64,000 nt of DNA from Mesobacillus subterraneus. GTDB taxonomy: Bacteria; Bacillota; Bacilli; Bacillales; Cytobacillaceae. The notes under the pieces are model-generated. The model was not told the DNA's origin and searched no databases. It was given only the letters and a program-made list of their open reading frames with translations. The stretch spans positions 1 to 64,000 of the forward strand of contig NZ_RSFW01000027.1 in assembly GCF_003937825.1 (NCBI RefSeq), written 5' to 3'. Both the position numbers and the translations under genes were made by a program. Position 1 is the first letter of the stretch. Each line of letters begins with the position of its first letter. Below are positions 45,641-57,108 of the stretch, in pieces.

Positions 45641-46416
45641 GGATTACCCTCCTGTATGTAATGGGATATGCTTTTCAGCATCTCTTCCACTGTATATTTT
45701 TCCGGCATGGCATGGACCTTTAAGCCCCGGTCCTCTGCCTTCCTTTTTGAAACAGGCCCTATGCAGGCAATGATACAATCACTGAGCCTGTCGGTTAATT
45801 CATGGCCTTCAACGATTTCCATGAAATGATCGATCGTTGAAGGGCTTGTAAATGTAAGTATATCAAGACTTCGTTCACTTAGCATCTGAACCAGCTTATC
45901 ACGGCTTTCATCCGGCAGGTACGTTTCATAGACGATTAACTCTTCGACTACCGCGCCCTTCGCCATAAGGGCTCTTGAGATATAGTCCCTCGCAAGGTTC
46001 CCTTTAGGAATGAGGATCCTTTCCTCCTGGCGGACAAGAGGCAGGAATTCTTCGACAAACCCTTCCGCCACGTATTCCCCTGGGACGAAATCCACCTTCT
46101 GCCCGATGATATCAAGAACTTCTTTCGTTTTTTCGCCGATCACAGCAATTCTCGGCATCTCACCCTGGTTATCTTTTATAAAAGAGAATAGCGTTTCTAC
46201 CGTTACATTGCTGGTAAAAATGATCCAGTCGTATGTATGTAAATTGTTCAGTTTGTGCCGAAGCCCTTCTGTTGCTGCAACAGGACGAAAGGCAATTAGA
46301 GGGATTTCCACCGGAATCCCTCCATACCTGGCAACCAATTCGGAGAAAGGCTTAGCGTGTGCCTTTCCCCTTGGAATCATAACCGTTTTATTTTGCAGCG
46401 GGCGTGACGGAATCAT
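45637..46416 (-). CDS. hemD: Uroporphyrinogen-III synthase
   Basis: Cyclises hydroxymethylbilane with inversion of ring D. Bilobed HemD fold: [15 protein letters not shown] at the N-terminus, [16 protein letters not shown], and [17 protein letters not shown] with [15 protein letters not shown] near the end. It is a poorly conserved family, but the position between hemC and hemB is decisive. It has 259 residues and overlaps hemC by 4 nt. Confidence 0.94.
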   Translation of the reverse strand: MIPSRPLQNKTVMIPRGKAHAKPFSELVARYGGIPVEIPLIAFRPVAATEGLRHKLNNLHTYDWIIFTSNVTVETLFSFIKDNQGEMPRIAVIGEKTKEVLDIIGQKVDFVPGEYVAEGFVEEFLPLVRQEERILIPKGNLARDYISRALMAKGAVVEELIVYETYLPDESRDKLVQMLSERSLDILTFTSPSTIDHFMEIVEGHELTDRLSDCIIACIGPVSKRKAEDRGLKVHAMPEKYTVEEMLKSISHYIQEGNP

Positions 46417-47348
46417 TCACCTTCAAGCTCCTGCTTAACCCGGTCAATCAGATCCTTGGCACCCTGGCTGATCAGTTTGTCAGCCGCTAGCTCGCCAAGT
46501 TCCTCCGGATTCGTTCCTGTGACCTGCTCCCTAATGATGGTCTTTCCATCAGGTGAACCGACTAGTGCAGTCAAGACAATCTCTTCCTGCTCATTAATAT
46601 ACGCATATCCAGCGATCGGTACCTGGCAGCCACCCTCCATCTTGTGAAGAAATGCTCTTTCTGCCCTGACTGCTGCACTTGTCTCAGGGGACGTGAACTT
46701 TTCTAGAAGCTGAAGAAGCTCAGTGTCGTCGCCGCGGCACTCAATGGATAGCGCGCCCTGGCCTACTGCCGGTACACATACATCCTCATCAATGAACTCA
46801 GTCACTGTATCGCTTGCCCAGCCCATGCGCTTCAAGCCGGCAGCCGCCAGGATGATTCCATCGTAGCCTTCTGTTTCCAGCTTGGAAATTCGCGTATCAA
46901 TATTGCCTCTGATCCATTTCATCTCGAGGTCAGGACGTCTTGCCAAAAGCTGTGCACTCCTGCGAAGGCTGCTTGTGCCAATGACTGAACCTGGTTTTAG
47001 GTCATTGAAACCGACATGCCCGTTTGAAATCAGGACATCTCTGTGGTCTTCCCTCTCAGGTATGGAGCCGATGACCAAGCCCTCTGGAAGCACTGCAGGC
47101 ATATCCTTCATGCTGTGGACAGCCATATCGATTTCCTTATCAAGCATCGCCTGCTCGATTTCCTTTACAAAAAGCCCCTTGCCGCCAACTTTTGATAGGG
47201 TTACATCTAGGATTTTATCTCCTTTTGTGACGATTTCCTTTACTTCAAACTCAAAGGGAGCTCCAAGCTTTTTCAATTGCTGGATTACCCAATTTGTTTG
47301 TGTTAACGCAAGCTTGCTCCGTCTAGAGCCAACAATAATTTTTCTCAT
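46413..47348 (-). CDS. hemC: Porphobilinogen deaminase (hydroxymethylbilane synthase)
   Basis: Polymerises four porphobilinogens. The dipyrromethane cofactor cysteine lies in [13 protein letters not shown], and the N-terminal [12 protein letters not shown] and [14 protein letters not shown] segments are intact. It has 311 residues. It starts 13 nt after hemX. Confidence 0.97.
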   Translation of the reverse strand: MRKIIVGSRRSKLALTQTNWVIQQLKKLGAPFEFEVKEIVTKGDKILDVTLSKVGGKGLFVKEIEQAMLDKEIDMAVHSMKDMPAVLPEGLVIGSIPEREDHRDVLISNGHVGFNDLKPGSVIGTSSLRRSAQLLARRPDLEMKWIRGNIDTRISKLETEGYDGIILAAAGLKRMGWASDTVTEFIDEDVCVPAVGQGALSIECRGDDTELLQLLEKFTSPETSAAVRAERAFLHKMEGGCQVPIAGYAYINEQEEIVLTALVGSPDGKTIIREQVTGTNPEELGELAADKLISQGAKDLIDRVKQELEGE

Positions 47349-47361
47349 GACAGCCTCCTAT

Positions 47362-48195
47362 TTATTGATACCAAAAATGGAAAGATGATAATTTTCCGAA
47401 AAGAAAGAAGTTGATTAATACCACCAGGAAGGACCCGATGTTCCAAAGCGCGAGTGACTTCCCATACATCTCTTTGCCGACCCGCAAATACAGATAGATG
47501 CTGTAGACAGCAAGGACGATGAATGAGCCAATCAGCTTGGCATCGTACCACATCAGGTCAGGAACCTTGATCCATGCCCACTGCAGCCCAAGGATCAAAC
47601 TGAGAATCAGCAACGGGACACCTATGACGTTCAGTATGTAAGACCAATAGTCCAATCTAGAAAGATCCGAGATTCTCCGTAACAGCTTTCCCCATTTTTT
47701 CCGCTTTAAAAGGTCATACTGAATCAGGTAAAGCAGTGAAAAGACGAATGATATGGAAAATGCCCCGTACGATAGGATCGCCATGGTGATATGGATTAGC
47801 AGCAACTCGGAAATCATCTGTTCGGACATGACCTCGGAATCATAATGAACTGGAGCGAATGTGTGGATCGCCATGATTATGAAGCCGAGCACATTTGTGA
47901 AAAACACGATGAAATCTACTTTTAGCAGCTTGTTGATCGCCAGCGAGAGCGTTACAAGCACCCATGCATAAAAGTAAAGCCCTTCAAAGAGGGTCAAGAC
48001 AGGGAACCGGCCTTTGTCGACCATATAGTAGAGCAAGAACACGGTCTGAAATAGCCATACAAATGCAAGTAACCAGAAGGCAGTTTGGTTTACCCTCCGG
48101 TTACTGTTAAGAAAGTCGATAAAGTATAAGAGCACGCTGGCTGCATAGAAAACGATCGTGATTTCATGCAGTCGGGTAATATATAAATCAACCAT
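47362..48195 (-). CDS. hemX: HemX, CcsA-like membrane protein
   Basis: Integral membrane protein of the cytochrome c assembly fold, known in B. subtilis to lower the amount of HemA. About eight hydrophobic segments are visible (for example ITIVFYAASVLLYFIDFL and LGLQWAWIKVPDL, with the CcsA-like Trp-rich part). ATG at 48195 is favoured over the in-frame TTG at 48201 by 8-nt spacing to AGAGAGG, giving 277 residues. It is the second gene of the hem operon. Confidence 0.93.
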   Translation of the reverse strand: MVDLYITRLHEITIVFYAASVLLYFIDFLNSNRRVNQTAFWLLAFVWLFQTVFLLYYMVDKGRFPVLTLFEGLYFYAWVLVTLSLAINKLLKVDFIVFFTNVLGFIIMAIHTFAPVHYDSEVMSEQMISELLLIHITMAILSYGAFSISFVFSLLYLIQYDLLKRKKWGKLLRRISDLSRLDYWSYILNVIGVPLLILSLILGLQWAWIKVPDLMWYDAKLIGSFIVLAVYSIYLYLRVGKEMYGKSLALWNIGSFLVVLINFFLFGKLSSFHFWYQ

Positions 48196-48209
48196 ACGCA
48201 AAACCTCTC

Positions 48210-49556
48210 TTACGGCTGAAAGGAAGCCTGAGGCGAAGGAACTCTGACCTGCTTTGATTCAGCTGTTTTGATTCCTTCTTGTTCAGCAACAAGCTGTTCG
48301 ATATTGAAGATCTTGACGAATAGGTCTAGCGCTTCTTCAGCATCAGGTCCGGCAGCAAGCTCTTTCGCCTGGAGAATCGGATCCTTCAGAAGCTGGTTGA
48401 TGATACTCTTTGTATGTTTGTTCAAGACTTTTCGATCCCGATCTGAAAGATGCGGGAGCTTTCGTTCGATGCTGTTCATCGTCTCTTCCTGGATCGCAAG
48501 TGCTTTCACACGCAACGCAGAAATAACTGGTACGACACCAAGTGTGCCCAGCCATTGCTTGAACTGGACGATTTCGCCTTCGATCATGATCAGGATTTTT
48601 TCTGCTGCTTTCTGGCGTTCCTGCAGATTCGCTTCCACGATGCCTTCAAGATCATCGATGTCATAAAGGAAGATATTTTCCAGTGTCGCAATTTCTGGAT
48701 CAAGGTCACGAGGGACTGCAATATCAACCATGAACAATGGTTTGCCTTTACGCTTCTGCTCGACCTTTACCATCATTTCCTTCGTGACAACAAAATCCTT
48801 GGCGCCTGTTGAGCTAATCAGGATATCCGCATCAGAGAGGGCGTTTTGAAGTTCATCAAGAGTCCTTGCATTTCCAGAGAAGCGGTTGGCCAGATCCTCG
48901 GCCTTTTGATAAGTACGGTTGATGACCGTAACCTTTTTCGCTCCATTGGCGTGGAGGTTCTGGATTGCAAGCTCGCCCATCTTGCCAGCTCCAAGAATCA
49001 GGACATGCTTCTGATCAAGAGAGCCGAAAATTTTCTTTGCAAGCTCAACGGCTGCATAGCTGACTGATACAGCATTCGCACCGATATCCGTTTCCGAATG
49101 ACCGCGCTTTGCTAAAGTGACCGCCTGCTTGAACAGCTGGTTAAACACTGTTCCAGTTGTATTCCGTCCCAGTCCAAGCATGAAGCTGGAACGAACCTGT
49201 CCAAGAATCTGGGTTTCACCAAGAATCATGGAGTTCAGCCCGCAAGATACTTTGAATAGGTGTTCAATTGCACCGTCCTGCTCATAGATGAACAGGAATG
49301 GCGTGAATTCAGACTGAGGAATCCCGAACCATTCAGATAAAAATTCTTTAATGTAATATCTGCCGGTATGAAGCTGGTCAACGACAGCGTAGATTTCTGT
49401 ACGGTTGCATGTTGAAACGATGACATTCTCAAGAATGCTCTTCTTTTGCTGAAGGGCACTCATGGCTTCCCCGAGAGTCGCCTCGTTGAATGTCAATCTT
49501 TCACGGATTTCGACAGGGGCAGTTTTATAGTTAAGACCGACTACAATAATATGCAT
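48210..49556 (-). CDS. hemA: Glutamyl-tRNA reductase
   Basis: First enzyme of C5 heme synthesis: reduces glutamyl-tRNA to glutamate-1-semialdehyde with NADPH. N-terminal [20 protein letters not shown], the catalytic cysteine in [13 protein letters not shown], the Rossmann motif [13 protein letters not shown] and the C-terminal dimerisation helices are seen. The start is set to the ATG at 49556; the open frame extends 11 codons further without a family match. It has 448 residues. It is the first gene of hemAXCDBL and divergent from a ysxD-like gene. Confidence 0.96.
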   Translation of the reverse strand: MHIIVVGLNYKTAPVEIRERLTFNEATLGEAMSALQQKKSILENVIVSTCNRTEIYAVVDQLHTGRYYIKEFLSEWFGIPQSEFTPFLFIYEQDGAIEHLFKVSCGLNSMILGETQILGQVRSSFMLGLGRNTTGTVFNQLFKQAVTLAKRGHSETDIGANAVSVSYAAVELAKKIFGSLDQKHVLILGAGKMGELAIQNLHANGAKKVTVINRTYQKAEDLANRFSGNARTLDELQNALSDADILISSTGAKDFVVTKEMMVKVEQKRKGKPLFMVDIAVPRDLDPEIATLENIFLYDIDDLEGIVEANLQERQKAAEKILIMIEGEIVQFKQWLGTLGVVPVISALRVKALAIQEETMNSIERKLPHLSDRDRKVLNKHTKSIINQLLKDPILQAKELAAGPDAEEALDLFVKIFNIEQLVAEQEGIKTAESKQVRVPSPQASFQP

Positions 49557-49587
49557 TTTTAATTGACACCCCCACATTAGAAATTGC

Positions 49588-49609
49588 ATAATTGGCTAAG
49601 GCAATTATA
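49588..49609 (-). promoter_or_regulatory. hemA -10 box with overlapping inverted repeat
   Basis: TATAAT on the minus strand (49604-49609) lies about 48 nt before the hemA start. It is overlapped by the inverted repeat ATAATTG-N7-CAATTAT, which would suit an operator. The -35 is poor. PerR controls this operon in B. subtilis, but the repeat here does not match the PerR box well. Confidence 0.45.
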
Positions 49610-49811
49610 CATGACGTTTTTTTACTTTTTACGTTGTAAATGTGAACAACTATTGAAAAATCATATATATAGAAGCATTAATATAAATAAGTTCGTCAAT
49701 CTGTTTATTTACTGTTTAGACTATCTAAATAACAAATAAACATACTCCCTAATGTACATTATCAAAGTTTGTCCGTTAATTCAAGTGAGCCTTATTGGAA
49801 GTGGTGAAAGT

Positions 49812-50297
49812 ATGAAAAATCAGAGAATTATACCTGGCATGATCCTGATCGGATTCGGGATTTATTTTTACCTTCAGCAGGAAAACATCCCGCTGTTCAG
49901 CCAATTCTTTACATGGCCGACATTGATGATCATCATCGGTGCCGCCTTCCTGGTACAGGGATATTGGGGAAGGGATTACGAGGCAATCTTCCCGGGTGTC
50001 ATCCTCGTAGGATTCGGAGTGCATTTTCATGTCGTCAATAAGTTCGCGCTATGGCCAGATCACTTGGGCGCCTTTATCTTAATTATCGCCCTCGGATTTC
50101 TGCTGCGCTATCAGAAAACGGGAAATGGTTTGTTTCATGGCGTACTCTTCCTTGTCCTGGCAGGGCTGCTCCTTTTTTATGACCGACTCACAAACTGGCT
50201 TGGCCTCCTGGAAAATGGCGTCGCGACTGCGTGGAGATTTTGGCCGGCAGTCTTGGTCATCATAGGAATATATCTATTATTTTTCAAAAAGAAATAA
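49812..50297 (+). CDS. ysxD: YsxD-like polytopic membrane protein (LiaI/LiaF-type TM region)
   Basis: 161-residue plus-strand protein with about six short hydrophobic segments in tandem pairs (IIPGMILIGFGIYFYL, WPTLMIIIGAAFLVQG, IFPGVILVGFGVHFHV, AFILIIALGFLL, WPAVLVIIGIYLLFF). The repeated G-x-G-I/V and WP-x-L pattern is that of the LiaI-LiaF-like transmembrane domain of cell-envelope stress proteins. The ATG at 49812 follows GGTGAAAG. B. subtilis has ysxD at this place; the symbol rests on position and size. The function is unknown. Confidence 0.75.
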   Translation: MKNQRIIPGMILIGFGIYFYLQQENIPLFSQFFTWPTLMIIIGAAFLVQGYWGRDYEAIFPGVILVGFGVHFHVVNKFALWPDHLGAFILIIALGFLLRYQKTGNGLFHGVLFLVLAGLLLFYDRLTNWLGLLENGVATAWRFWPAVLVIIGIYLLFFKKK

Positions 50298-50335
50298 AAA
50301 TCCCGCACCGTTTCGTCTACGGTGCGGGATTTTTT
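50296..50335. terminator. Bidirectional terminator between ysxD-like gene and ysxC
   Basis: A 16-bp stem (AAAAATCCCGCACCGT/ACGGTGCGGGATTTTT) with a 7-nt loop, shared by convergent genes. It touches the ysxC stop. Confidence 0.95.
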
Positions 50336-50919
50336 CATTTCATGAAACTTCCCATGATGGACCAGGCCTTGTCTTTTCCTTCTCCAGTTTCAGAAGAGAA
50401 AAGGATGACTGAATCGTCCGGGTCGAGATCAAGGGTCTCTTTCGTTATTTTCAAGTGCTTTTGCCACTTGGACTTAGGGATTTTATCCGCCTTTGTAGCG
50501 ATGATGATGACAGGAATTCCGTAATGTTTAAGGAAATCGTACATCATGACATCGTCTGCGGACGGCGGATGCCTCAAGTCAACAATCAGAAGCATTGCTT
50601 TTAATTGTTCCCTTGAAGTAATGTAGGTTTCAATCATTTTCCCCCAGGCTTCGCGTTCCTTCTTGGAAACCTTGGCATAACCATAGCCTGGAACATCAAC
50701 AAAATAAAGCATTTCGTTGATGAGGAAGAAGTTAAGAGTTTGCGTCTTGCCGGGCTTTGAGGAAGTCCTGGCAAGCGCCTTTCTGTTCAGCATTTTATTA
50801 ATAAAAGAGGACTTACCAACGTTCGAACGACCGGCCAAGGCAAATTCAGGAAGGTTGCCTTCCGGATATTGGGCCGGCCTGACCGCACTGATGACGATCT
50901 CTGCACTGTTTACTTTCAT
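50335..50919 (-). CDS. ysxC: Ribosome biogenesis GTPase YsxC/EngB
   Basis: Essential GTPase for 50S subunit maturation. G1 [17 protein letters not shown]2 [12 protein letters not shown]3 [10 protein letters not shown] and G4 ATKADKIPK are intact. Its 194 residues are typical. The start overlaps the lonA stop by 4 nt, the usual lonA-ysxC pairing. Confidence 0.97.
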   Translation of the reverse strand: MKVNSAEIVISAVRPAQYPEGNLPEFALAGRSNVGKSSFINKMLNRKALARTSSKPGKTQTLNFFLINEMLYFVDVPGYGYAKVSKKEREAWGKMIETYITSREQLKAMLLIVDLRHPPSADDVMMYDFLKHYGIPVIIIATKADKIPKSKWQKHLKITKETLDLDPDDSVILFSSETGEGKDKAWSIMGSFMK

Positions 50920-53243
50920 TGAGAATCACCACTGGCAAGAGCGTGTTTCAATACTTCATCAACATGAGAAACTAACACAAATTCAAGCTCCTTACGTACA
51001 CTTTCTGGTATATCATCGATATCCTTTTCATTATCCTTCGGGCAAATTACCTTTGTGAGGCCTGCCCTGTGGGCGCTCAAGGATTTTTCCTTAAGGCCGC
51101 CGATTGGCAACACTCGTCCTCGTAAGGTAATTTCTCCTGTCATTCCTACTTCTCTGCGAATCGGCTTTCCAGACAAAGCAGAGACAAGAGCTGTAGCAAT
51201 GGTAATTCCCGCAGAAGGGCCGTCCTTTGGAACCGCTCCCTCTGGCACGTGAATGTGGATATCATTCTTTTCATGGAAGTCCGGATCGATTCCGAGGTCA
51301 CTTGCTTTTGAGCGGACATAACTGAATGCCGCCTGGGCCGATTCCTTCATGACATCTCCCAGTTTACCTGTGAGCACTAGCTTGCCTTTACCTGGTGACA
51401 GCGACACTTCTATTTGCAGCGTATCGCCTCCGACCGTTGTATAAGCAAGGCCCGTGGCAACACCCACCTGGTCTTCAAGCTCCGCCTGGCCGTATCTGTA
51501 TTTTGTCTTGCCAAGGAAGTCTTCCACATTTTTCTCGCTGACAATCACGCGCTTTTTCTCACCCGATACAACGATTTTGGCCGTCTTCCGGCAGATGGAG
51601 GCAAGCTGCCTCTCGAGGGAACGAACACCAGACTCCCGTGTATAGTATCGGATGAGCTTCGTGATCGCGTCATCCTTCATCTGAAGCTGTGATTTAGACA
51701 GACCATGATCCTTGATTTGCCTTGGAAGCAAATGGTCCCTGGCGATATGGAGCTTTTCAAGCTCAGTATAGCCGGCAATATTGATGATTTCCATCCTGTC
51801 GAGCAATGGCCCTGGGACAGTTGAAAGATTATTGGCTGTAGCGATGAACATTACTTTTGAAAGATCATACGTCTCTTCAATGTAATGGTCGCTGAAGTTA
51901 TGATTTTGTTCAGGGTCCAGCACCTCAAGCATGGCCGCTGAGGGATCGCCGCGGAAATCGCTTGACATCTTATCGATTTCATCAAGCAGGAATACAGGGT
52001 TGATTGTCGCTGCTTTTTTCATGCCCTGGATGATCCGGCCTGGCATCGCCCCGACATAAGTGCGTCGATGCCCGCGAATTTCTGATTCATCGCGCACCCC
52101 GCCTAAGGAAACCCTGACAAAGTTGCGGTTCAGGGACTTTGCAATCGATCTGGCCAGACTTGTTTTACCAACTCCCGGAGGTCCTGCAAGACACAGGATA
52201 GGTCCTTTCAAAGAGTTCGTCAGCTTTTGGACGGCGAGGTATTCAAGGACCCTTTCCTTCACTTTTTCAAGGCCGTAATGATCCTTATCGAGGATTTTCT
52301 CCGCCTTGTTGATATCAAGGTCATCCTCGGTCGCCTTCGACCAAGGCAAAGAAACGAGCCATTCGATGTAGTTCCTGATCACTGCGCTCTCGGCAGACGT
52401 TGTCGGCACTTTTTCGTAACGGTCAAGCTCTTTCATCGCCGTTTCCTTCACATGTTCAGGCATTCCGGCAAGCTCGATTTTTTCGGTAAGCTCGGAAATC
52501 TCCCCCGTCTTACCTTCTTTTTCACCAAGCTCTTTTTGGATCGCCTTCATTTGCTCGCGCAGGTAATATTCTTTCTGGGTGCGCTCCATAGAACGTTTGA
52601 CGCGCTGGCCGATTTTCTTCTCCAGGCCAAGCACTTCTTTTTCGTTATGGATGATTTCAATGACACGATTCATCCGGTCTTTGATCTCGATCGTTTCAAG
52701 GATTTCCTGCTTTTCCTTAAGCTTGAGCGGGAGATGGGATGCGATGATATCAGCCATCCTTCCCGGCTCCTCGATATCAGACACGGATGCATACGTTTCC
52801 GCAGAAATCTTCTTGGACATTTTTATGTATTGTTCAAAATACTCGAGCATTGTCCGCATTAATGCTTCATCTTCGACATCTTTTGATTCCTTGTCTTCAT
52901 ACGTCCTGACCTTGCAGGAGAAATGGTCATTCTCATCAAAGATCTCGAGGATTTCAGCCCTAGACAAGCCCTCAACCAATACGCGGATCGTACCGTTCGG
53001 GAGCTTCAGCATCTGCTTGACGCGAGTCAGTGTACCCATTTGGTACAAGTCTTCCTCGCCAGGTTCATCTATGGAAATATCCTTTTGGGTGGTAAGATAA
53101 ATCAAATGATCGTCCACCATAGCCTTTTCCAGTGCCTGTACCGATTTATCACGGCCCACATCTAAATGAAGGACCATTGTCGGGTATACAAGCAGCCCGC
53201 GCAATGGTAAAAGAGGGACTGCATACTCATTTTTATTCGCCAT
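50916..53243 (-). CDS. lonA: ATP-dependent protease LonA
   Basis: Cytosolic AAA+ serine protease. N-terminal substrate domain (about 1 to 205), long helix, Walker [16 protein letters not shown], Walker [12 protein letters not shown], and a protease domain with the Ser-Lys dyad in KDGPSAGIT and [14 protein letters not shown]. It has 775 residues. It follows lonB in the conserved order, but a 347-nt gap with a terminator separates them, so it has its own promoter. Confidence 0.98.
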   Translation of the reverse strand: MANKNEYAVPLLPLRGLLVYPTMVLHLDVGRDKSVQALEKAMVDDHLIYLTTQKDISIDEPGEEDLYQMGTLTRVKQMLKLPNGTIRVLVEGLSRAEILEIFDENDHFSCKVRTYEDKESKDVEDEALMRTMLEYFEQYIKMSKKISAETYASVSDIEEPGRMADIIASHLPLKLKEKQEILETIEIKDRMNRVIEIIHNEKEVLGLEKKIGQRVKRSMERTQKEYYLREQMKAIQKELGEKEGKTGEISELTEKIELAGMPEHVKETAMKELDRYEKVPTTSAESAVIRNYIEWLVSLPWSKATEDDLDINKAEKILDKDHYGLEKVKERVLEYLAVQKLTNSLKGPILCLAGPPGVGKTSLARSIAKSLNRNFVRVSLGGVRDESEIRGHRRTYVGAMPGRIIQGMKKAATINPVFLLDEIDKMSSDFRGDPSAAMLEVLDPEQNHNFSDHYIEETYDLSKVMFIATANNLSTVPGPLLDRMEIINIAGYTELEKLHIARDHLLPRQIKDHGLSKSQLQMKDDAITKLIRYYTRESGVRSLERQLASICRKTAKIVVSGEKKRVIVSEKNVEDFLGKTKYRYGQAELEDQVGVATGLAYTTVGGDTLQIEVSLSPGKGKLVLTGKLGDVMKESAQAAFSYVRSKASDLGIDPDFHEKNDIHIHVPEGAVPKDGPSAGITIATALVSALSGKPIRREVGMTGEITLRGRVLPIGGLKEKSLSAHRAGLTKVICPKDNEKDIDDIPESVRKELEFVLVSHVDEVLKHALASGDSQ

Positions 53244-53590
53244 GGCATTGCACCTCCAACATGCTTTGTCTCATTCCATTAGCATATAATACTTTGTTGT
53301 TCAATTCTATCGTATTTATTTTCAAGTGTCTAATATCAAGAGCGTTTCGCCTACAATGCTTAGTATCCTGAAAACATGCTGAAAATATGTCAGCATCCAG
53401 TTGGGTGTGAAGACTATTTACACCAGATAACTTAAGTCTTGCAAATACCCTTGTTATTTGCCTCTTTTCCTTTTTAAAAGAACAATAAACCTTCATGAAA
53501 AAAAGAACGCGGCCCGCGTTCTTTTTTTCGATCAGAGTTTGTGGTTGCACTTTCCTGTCTGCCTTAACCGTTTATCTTGTCTTTGATGTG
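53244..53590. other. lonB-lonA intergenic region
   Basis: 347 nt without a convincing gene. It holds the lonB terminator (53497-53529), a hairpin ATGCTGA-N7-TCAGCAT near 53374, and a second inverted repeat GGTGT...ACACC near 53405-53424 that lies where a lonA promoter would be. An open frame of 105 codons on the minus strand has no ribosome binding site and crosses the terminator. Confidence 0.6.
53497..53529 (-). terminator. Terminator after lonB
   Basis: Stem GAACGCG/CGCGTTC flanked by A-run and T-run (AAAAAAA...TTTTTTT), so the arms can extend to 14 bp; functional in either direction and located 60 nt after the lonB stop. Confidence 0.85.
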
Positions 53591-55258
53591 TCAGCTTGTT
53601 TCTTTTTTGGTCAAATCGGCCGCTGCCTTGATGATTTGTTCTCTTGGATGCTCTTTTAACAGGGCGATCTCGAAGACTTCATCCAGATGGGTGACAGGAA
53701 TAATTTCGATACCTGTGATTTCATTCAAGATGGTCTGGACGTTTTCTTTTGGAATGATGACTTTCTTTGCTCCGGCCTTTTTCGCTGCCTTTACTTTCGG
53801 GTATACTCCCCCGATCGGTTTTACGTTTCCATGGATACTGATTTCACCAGTCATGGCCACGGTATTGTCCATAGGGATTTTATAGATGGCAGAGTAGATG
53901 CCGGTTGCCATAGCAATCCCTGCAGAAGGTCCATCGATGGGGGTGCCCCCCGGAAAATTGACATGGATATCAAATTCATCCGCTGGAACACCCATGGAAC
54001 GAAGAACGGTGATGACGTTCTCAATAGAGCCTCTCGCCATACTTTTCCTGCGGATTGACTTACCCTGGCCGCCAATGCTCTCTTCATCGACGATCCCGGT
54101 TATATTGATTGAACCCTTGTCCTTTGCTTTAATGACCGTCACTTCGATTTCAAGAAGCGCTCCGGTGTTGGGGCCATATACAGCCAGGCCGTTTACGAGT
54201 CCAACTGCTGATTTCTCGTTGATCCTGCGCTCCATCCTTGGTGTCAGCTGGCTTGAGTGGACGACCCATTCGATTTCTTCTTCCTTAATATAAGACCGAT
54301 CATCTGTAATCGCTAAGCCCGCAGCAATTTGGACCATATTTACCGCTTCACGCCCATTGCGGGCATAGTTGGACAGGATTTCGACTGCCTTCTCGCTCAT
54401 TTTCAATTCAACCTTCTCAGCCGCATTCCTTGCCACTGCCGAGATTTCCTCCTGGGTCAATTCACGGAAAAATACTTCCATGCATCTTGATCGGATGGCA
54501 GGAGGGATTTCACTAGGGGTTCTTGTCGTTGCGCCAACAAGCCTGAAGTCAGCAGGCAGCCCATTTTTAAAAATGTCATGGATATGGCTGGGAATTTGTG
54601 CGTTTTCTTCATTATAATAAGCGCTTTCTAAAAATACTTTGCGGTCTTCCAGCACCTTTAGCAGCTTGTTCATTTGGATTGGATGCAGCTCACCAATTTC
54701 ATCAATGAACAATACGCCGCCATGCGCATTGGTCACCGCACCTTGTTTCGGCTGGGGAATGCCTGCCTGCCCCATCGCGCCTGCCCCCTGGTAGATTGGG
54801 TCATGGACAGAGCCAATCAGCGGATCGGCAATTCCTCTTTCATCGAATCGGGCTGTCGTCGCGTCCAACTCAACAAATACTGAAGAAGTCTTAAAAGGGG
54901 ATTTAGGATTCTGCTTCGCTTCCTCCAAAACAAGCCTGGCCGCAGCAGTTTTCCCAACGCCGGGAGGCCCGTAGATGATTACGTGCTGTGGATTTGGTCC
55001 ACATAATGCGGCTTTCAGTGCCTTGATTCCATCTTCCTGCCCGACAATGTCTTTAAAACTGGATGGCCTGACTTTTTCAGCTAAAGGTTCACTCAGGGAC
55101 ACCGATCTCATTTTTCTTAATTGCTCCATTTCCTTTCTGGATTCCCGATCGATCGATACCTTCTGCGTCCGTTGATTCCTTAGTAGATTCCAGAAATACA
55201 GCCCAATGATGATTCCAAAGAACAGCTGTATAAACAAGGCGATTCCCGTCCAACTCAA
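53591..55258 (-). CDS. lonB: Forespore Lon-like protease LonB
   Basis: Membrane-anchored Lon homologue; in B. subtilis expressed in the forespore. It starts at TTG (55258) behind GGGAGGG. One N-terminal transmembrane helix (GIALFIQLFFGIIIGLYFW), an AAA+ domain with Walker [13 protein letters not shown] and GVLFIDEIGEL, and a Lon protease domain with PIDGPSAGIA and GGVYPKVKAAKKAG. The N-terminal LonA substrate domain is lacking, as expected. It has 555 residues. Confidence 0.96.
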   Translation of the reverse strand: MSWTGIALFIQLFFGIIIGLYFWNLLRNQRTQKVSIDRESRKEMEQLRKMRSVSLSEPLAEKVRPSSFKDIVGQEDGIKALKAALCGPNPQHVIIYGPPGVGKTAAARLVLEEAKQNPKSPFKTSSVFVELDATTARFDERGIADPLIGSVHDPIYQGAGAMGQAGIPQPKQGAVTNAHGGVLFIDEIGELHPIQMNKLLKVLEDRKVFLESAYYNEENAQIPSHIHDIFKNGLPADFRLVGATTRTPSEIPPAIRSRCMEVFFRELTQEEISAVARNAAEKVELKMSEKAVEILSNYARNGREAVNMVQIAAGLAITDDRSYIKEEEIEWVVHSSQLTPRMERRINEKSAVGLVNGLAVYGPNTGALLEIEVTVIKAKDKGSINITGIVDEESIGGQGKSIRRKSMARGSIENVITVLRSMGVPADEFDIHVNFPGGTPIDGPSAGIAMATGIYSAIYKIPMDNTVAMTGEISIHGNVKPIGGVYPKVKAAKKAGAKKVIIPKENVQTILNEITGIEIIPVTHLDEVFEIALLKEHPREQIIKAAADLTKKETS

Positions 55259-55441
55259 TGTACATTCCCTCCCGTAAGTTGATACTATTTGCTTTCCCCT
55301 AGTATCCCCCTGACTCTGTTGGAATAAACAATATTTTCAAGTGAATTTTCCCATTGAAATGTCGGACTTCTACACTCGAATTTTGAAAAAATCACCCTTC
55401 AAAATCAGGAAATTAACCAGCCGATTATAAAATTAAATGAC

Positions 55442-55471
55442 AAAAAAAGCCCGGTGTGAACACCGGGCTTT
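55442..55471 (-). terminator. Terminator of clpX
   Basis: Stem AAAGCCCGGTG/CACCGGGCTTT, 4-nt loop, with seven T residues on the minus strand. It lies 7 nt after the clpX stop. Confidence 0.93.
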
Positions 55472-55477
55472 CGGGTA

Positions 55478-56740
55478 TTATGCTGAGTTTCTTTCATCTT
55501 TAAGGACGGTTCCATCTTCAAGCACAAGCTTTGGCGGCATGCTGTTTTCGACAGTTTCCTTCGTGATGACACATTTAACGATATCTTCACGTGATGGAAG
55601 GTCGAACATGACATCCAGCATGATGCCCTCGATGATTGAACGAAGTCCGCGCGCTCCTGTCTTGCGCTCAATCGCCTTTTTGGCGATCTCGATTAAAGCA
55701 TCATCTTCAAACTCAAGCTCGACATCATCAAGCTCAAGCATTTTCTGATATTGCTTCACAAGAGCATTCTTCGGCTTTGTCAGGATTTCAACCAGCGCTT
55801 CTTCGTCAAGCGGAGTCAGGCTGGCGATGACCGGCAGACGGCCGATGAATTCAGGGATCAAACCGAATTTCAATAAGTCTTCAGGAAGGACCTTCGACAG
55901 CAGTTCCTTCTTATCGATTTCTTCCTCTTTTTTATCCGATCCGAAGCCAATTACTTTTTGGCCCAGGCGGCGTTTGATGATTTGCTCGATTCCATCGAAT
56001 GCTCCGCCGCAAATGAACAGGATATTCGTTGTATCGATTTGGATGAATTCCTGATGAGGATGCTTTCTTCCACCCTGAGGAGGAACACTCGCAACCGTAC
56101 CTTCAAGAATTTTCAGAAGGGCCTGCTGTACGCCTTCACCGGAAACATCTCGTGTAATCGATGGATTTTCGGATTTTCTGGCGATCTTATCGATTTCATC
56201 AATATAGATAATCCCTTTTTCAGCTTTCTCAACATCATAGTCGGCTGACTGAATTAATTTCAGCAGGATATTTTCTACGTCTTCACCAACATAACCAGCT
56301 TCAGTCAATGAAGTAGCATCCGCAATCGCGAACGGTACATTTAGAATGCGGGCAAGCGTTTGAGCCAGCAAGGTTTTACCGCTTCCTGTAGGCCCGATCA
56401 TCGCGATGTTACTTTTTGAAAGTTCTACATCATCGATTTTGCTGTTAGAGTTGATTCGCTTATAGTGATTGTAAACCGCAACGGACAGGTTTTTCTTCGC
56501 CTGGTCCTGGCCGATTACGTACTCATTAAGGATATCTCGGATTTCCAATGGTTTTGGAACATCCTTGAACTCTACTTCTTCTTCAGTGCCCAGTTCTTCT
56601 TCGACTATTTCCGTGCATAATTCAATACACTCGTCACAGATATAGACGCCCGGCCCTGCTACCAATTTGCGGACCTGATCCTGCGTCTTGCCGCAGAAAG
56701 AACATTTCAGCTGTCCCTTTTCATCATTAAATTTGAACAA
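55478..56740 (-). CDS. clpX: ClpXP ATPase subunit ClpX
   Basis: AAA+ unfoldase partner of ClpP. N-terminal zinc-binding domain with two CxxC pairs ([16 protein letters not shown]), Walker [13 protein letters not shown], Walker [12 protein letters not shown], and the ClpP-contacting loop KVIGFGSD. The TTG at 56740 ([16 protein letters not shown]) gives 420 residues, the same as B. subtilis; the in-frame codon at 56770 would add 10 residues not seen in relatives. Confidence 0.97.
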   Translation of the reverse strand: MFKFNDEKGQLKCSFCGKTQDQVRKLVAGPGVYICDECIELCTEIVEEELGTEEEVEFKDVPKPLEIRDILNEYVIGQDQAKKNLSVAVYNHYKRINSNSKIDDVELSKSNIAMIGPTGSGKTLLAQTLARILNVPFAIADATSLTEAGYVGEDVENILLKLIQSADYDVEKAEKGIIYIDEIDKIARKSENPSITRDVSGEGVQQALLKILEGTVASVPPQGGRKHPHQEFIQIDTTNILFICGGAFDGIEQIIKRRLGQKVIGFGSDKKEEEIDKKELLSKVLPEDLLKFGLIPEFIGRLPVIASLTPLDEEALVEILTKPKNALVKQYQKMLELDDVELEFEDDALIEIAKKAIERKTGARGLRSIIEGIMLDVMFDLPSREDIVKCVITKETVENSMPPKLVLEDGTVLKDERNSA

Positions 56741-56853
56741 TGCCTTCACCCCTTGAGAACTTCTAAACAATATATAAAGCTGCGATTCATAAGCAAACGA
56801 AACGAAAGGTTAAGTAACGGTTTTTTCTGCTGCTTCGAGCAGGTATGTATTGC

Positions 56854-56862
56854 ATTGTATCA
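56854..56862 (-). promoter_or_regulatory. Extended -10 promoter of clpX
   Basis: TGATACAAT on the minus strand, an extended -10. The -35 17 bp upstream is poor, which suits the extended type. It leaves a leader of about 105 nt before the TTG start. Confidence 0.5.
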
Positions 56863-57038
56863 CATTTTGCCAAGGTACAGGAAATAATAACCCTTGACAT
56901 CGACAGTTTCGTGCTTATGAACCGGTGAAAAAAATATGTACTTAAATCATCTTAACCATAAATCATGCCATTAAATCGGCATATATGAAATTGCTAAAAA
57001 ATTATGTATGTATATTGTTTTATATGTGTTAATTGTAG

Positions 57039-57071
57039 AAAACAAGGCACGAAGATCTCGCGCCTTGTTTC
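57039..57071 (-). terminator. Terminator of tig
   Basis: Stem AAACAAGGC-CGA/TCG-GCCTTGTTT with one mismatch and a 5-nt loop, T-rich on the minus strand. The dispersed repeat lies between it and the tig stop. Confidence 0.75.
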
Positions 57072-57108
57072 TATCTTATAAACTAAGTATAAAATTCACT
57101 TCGAGAAA

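Noticed and set aside
49588-49609. PerR box at hemA
   Set aside because: An inverted repeat is present, but arms and 7-nt spacer do not match the PerR consensus of two TTATAAT half-sites around one base.
53233-53550. 105-codon minus-strand frame between lonB and lonA
   Set aside because: No ribosome binding site, no recognisable domain, crosses the lonB terminator, and overlaps the lonA start region.
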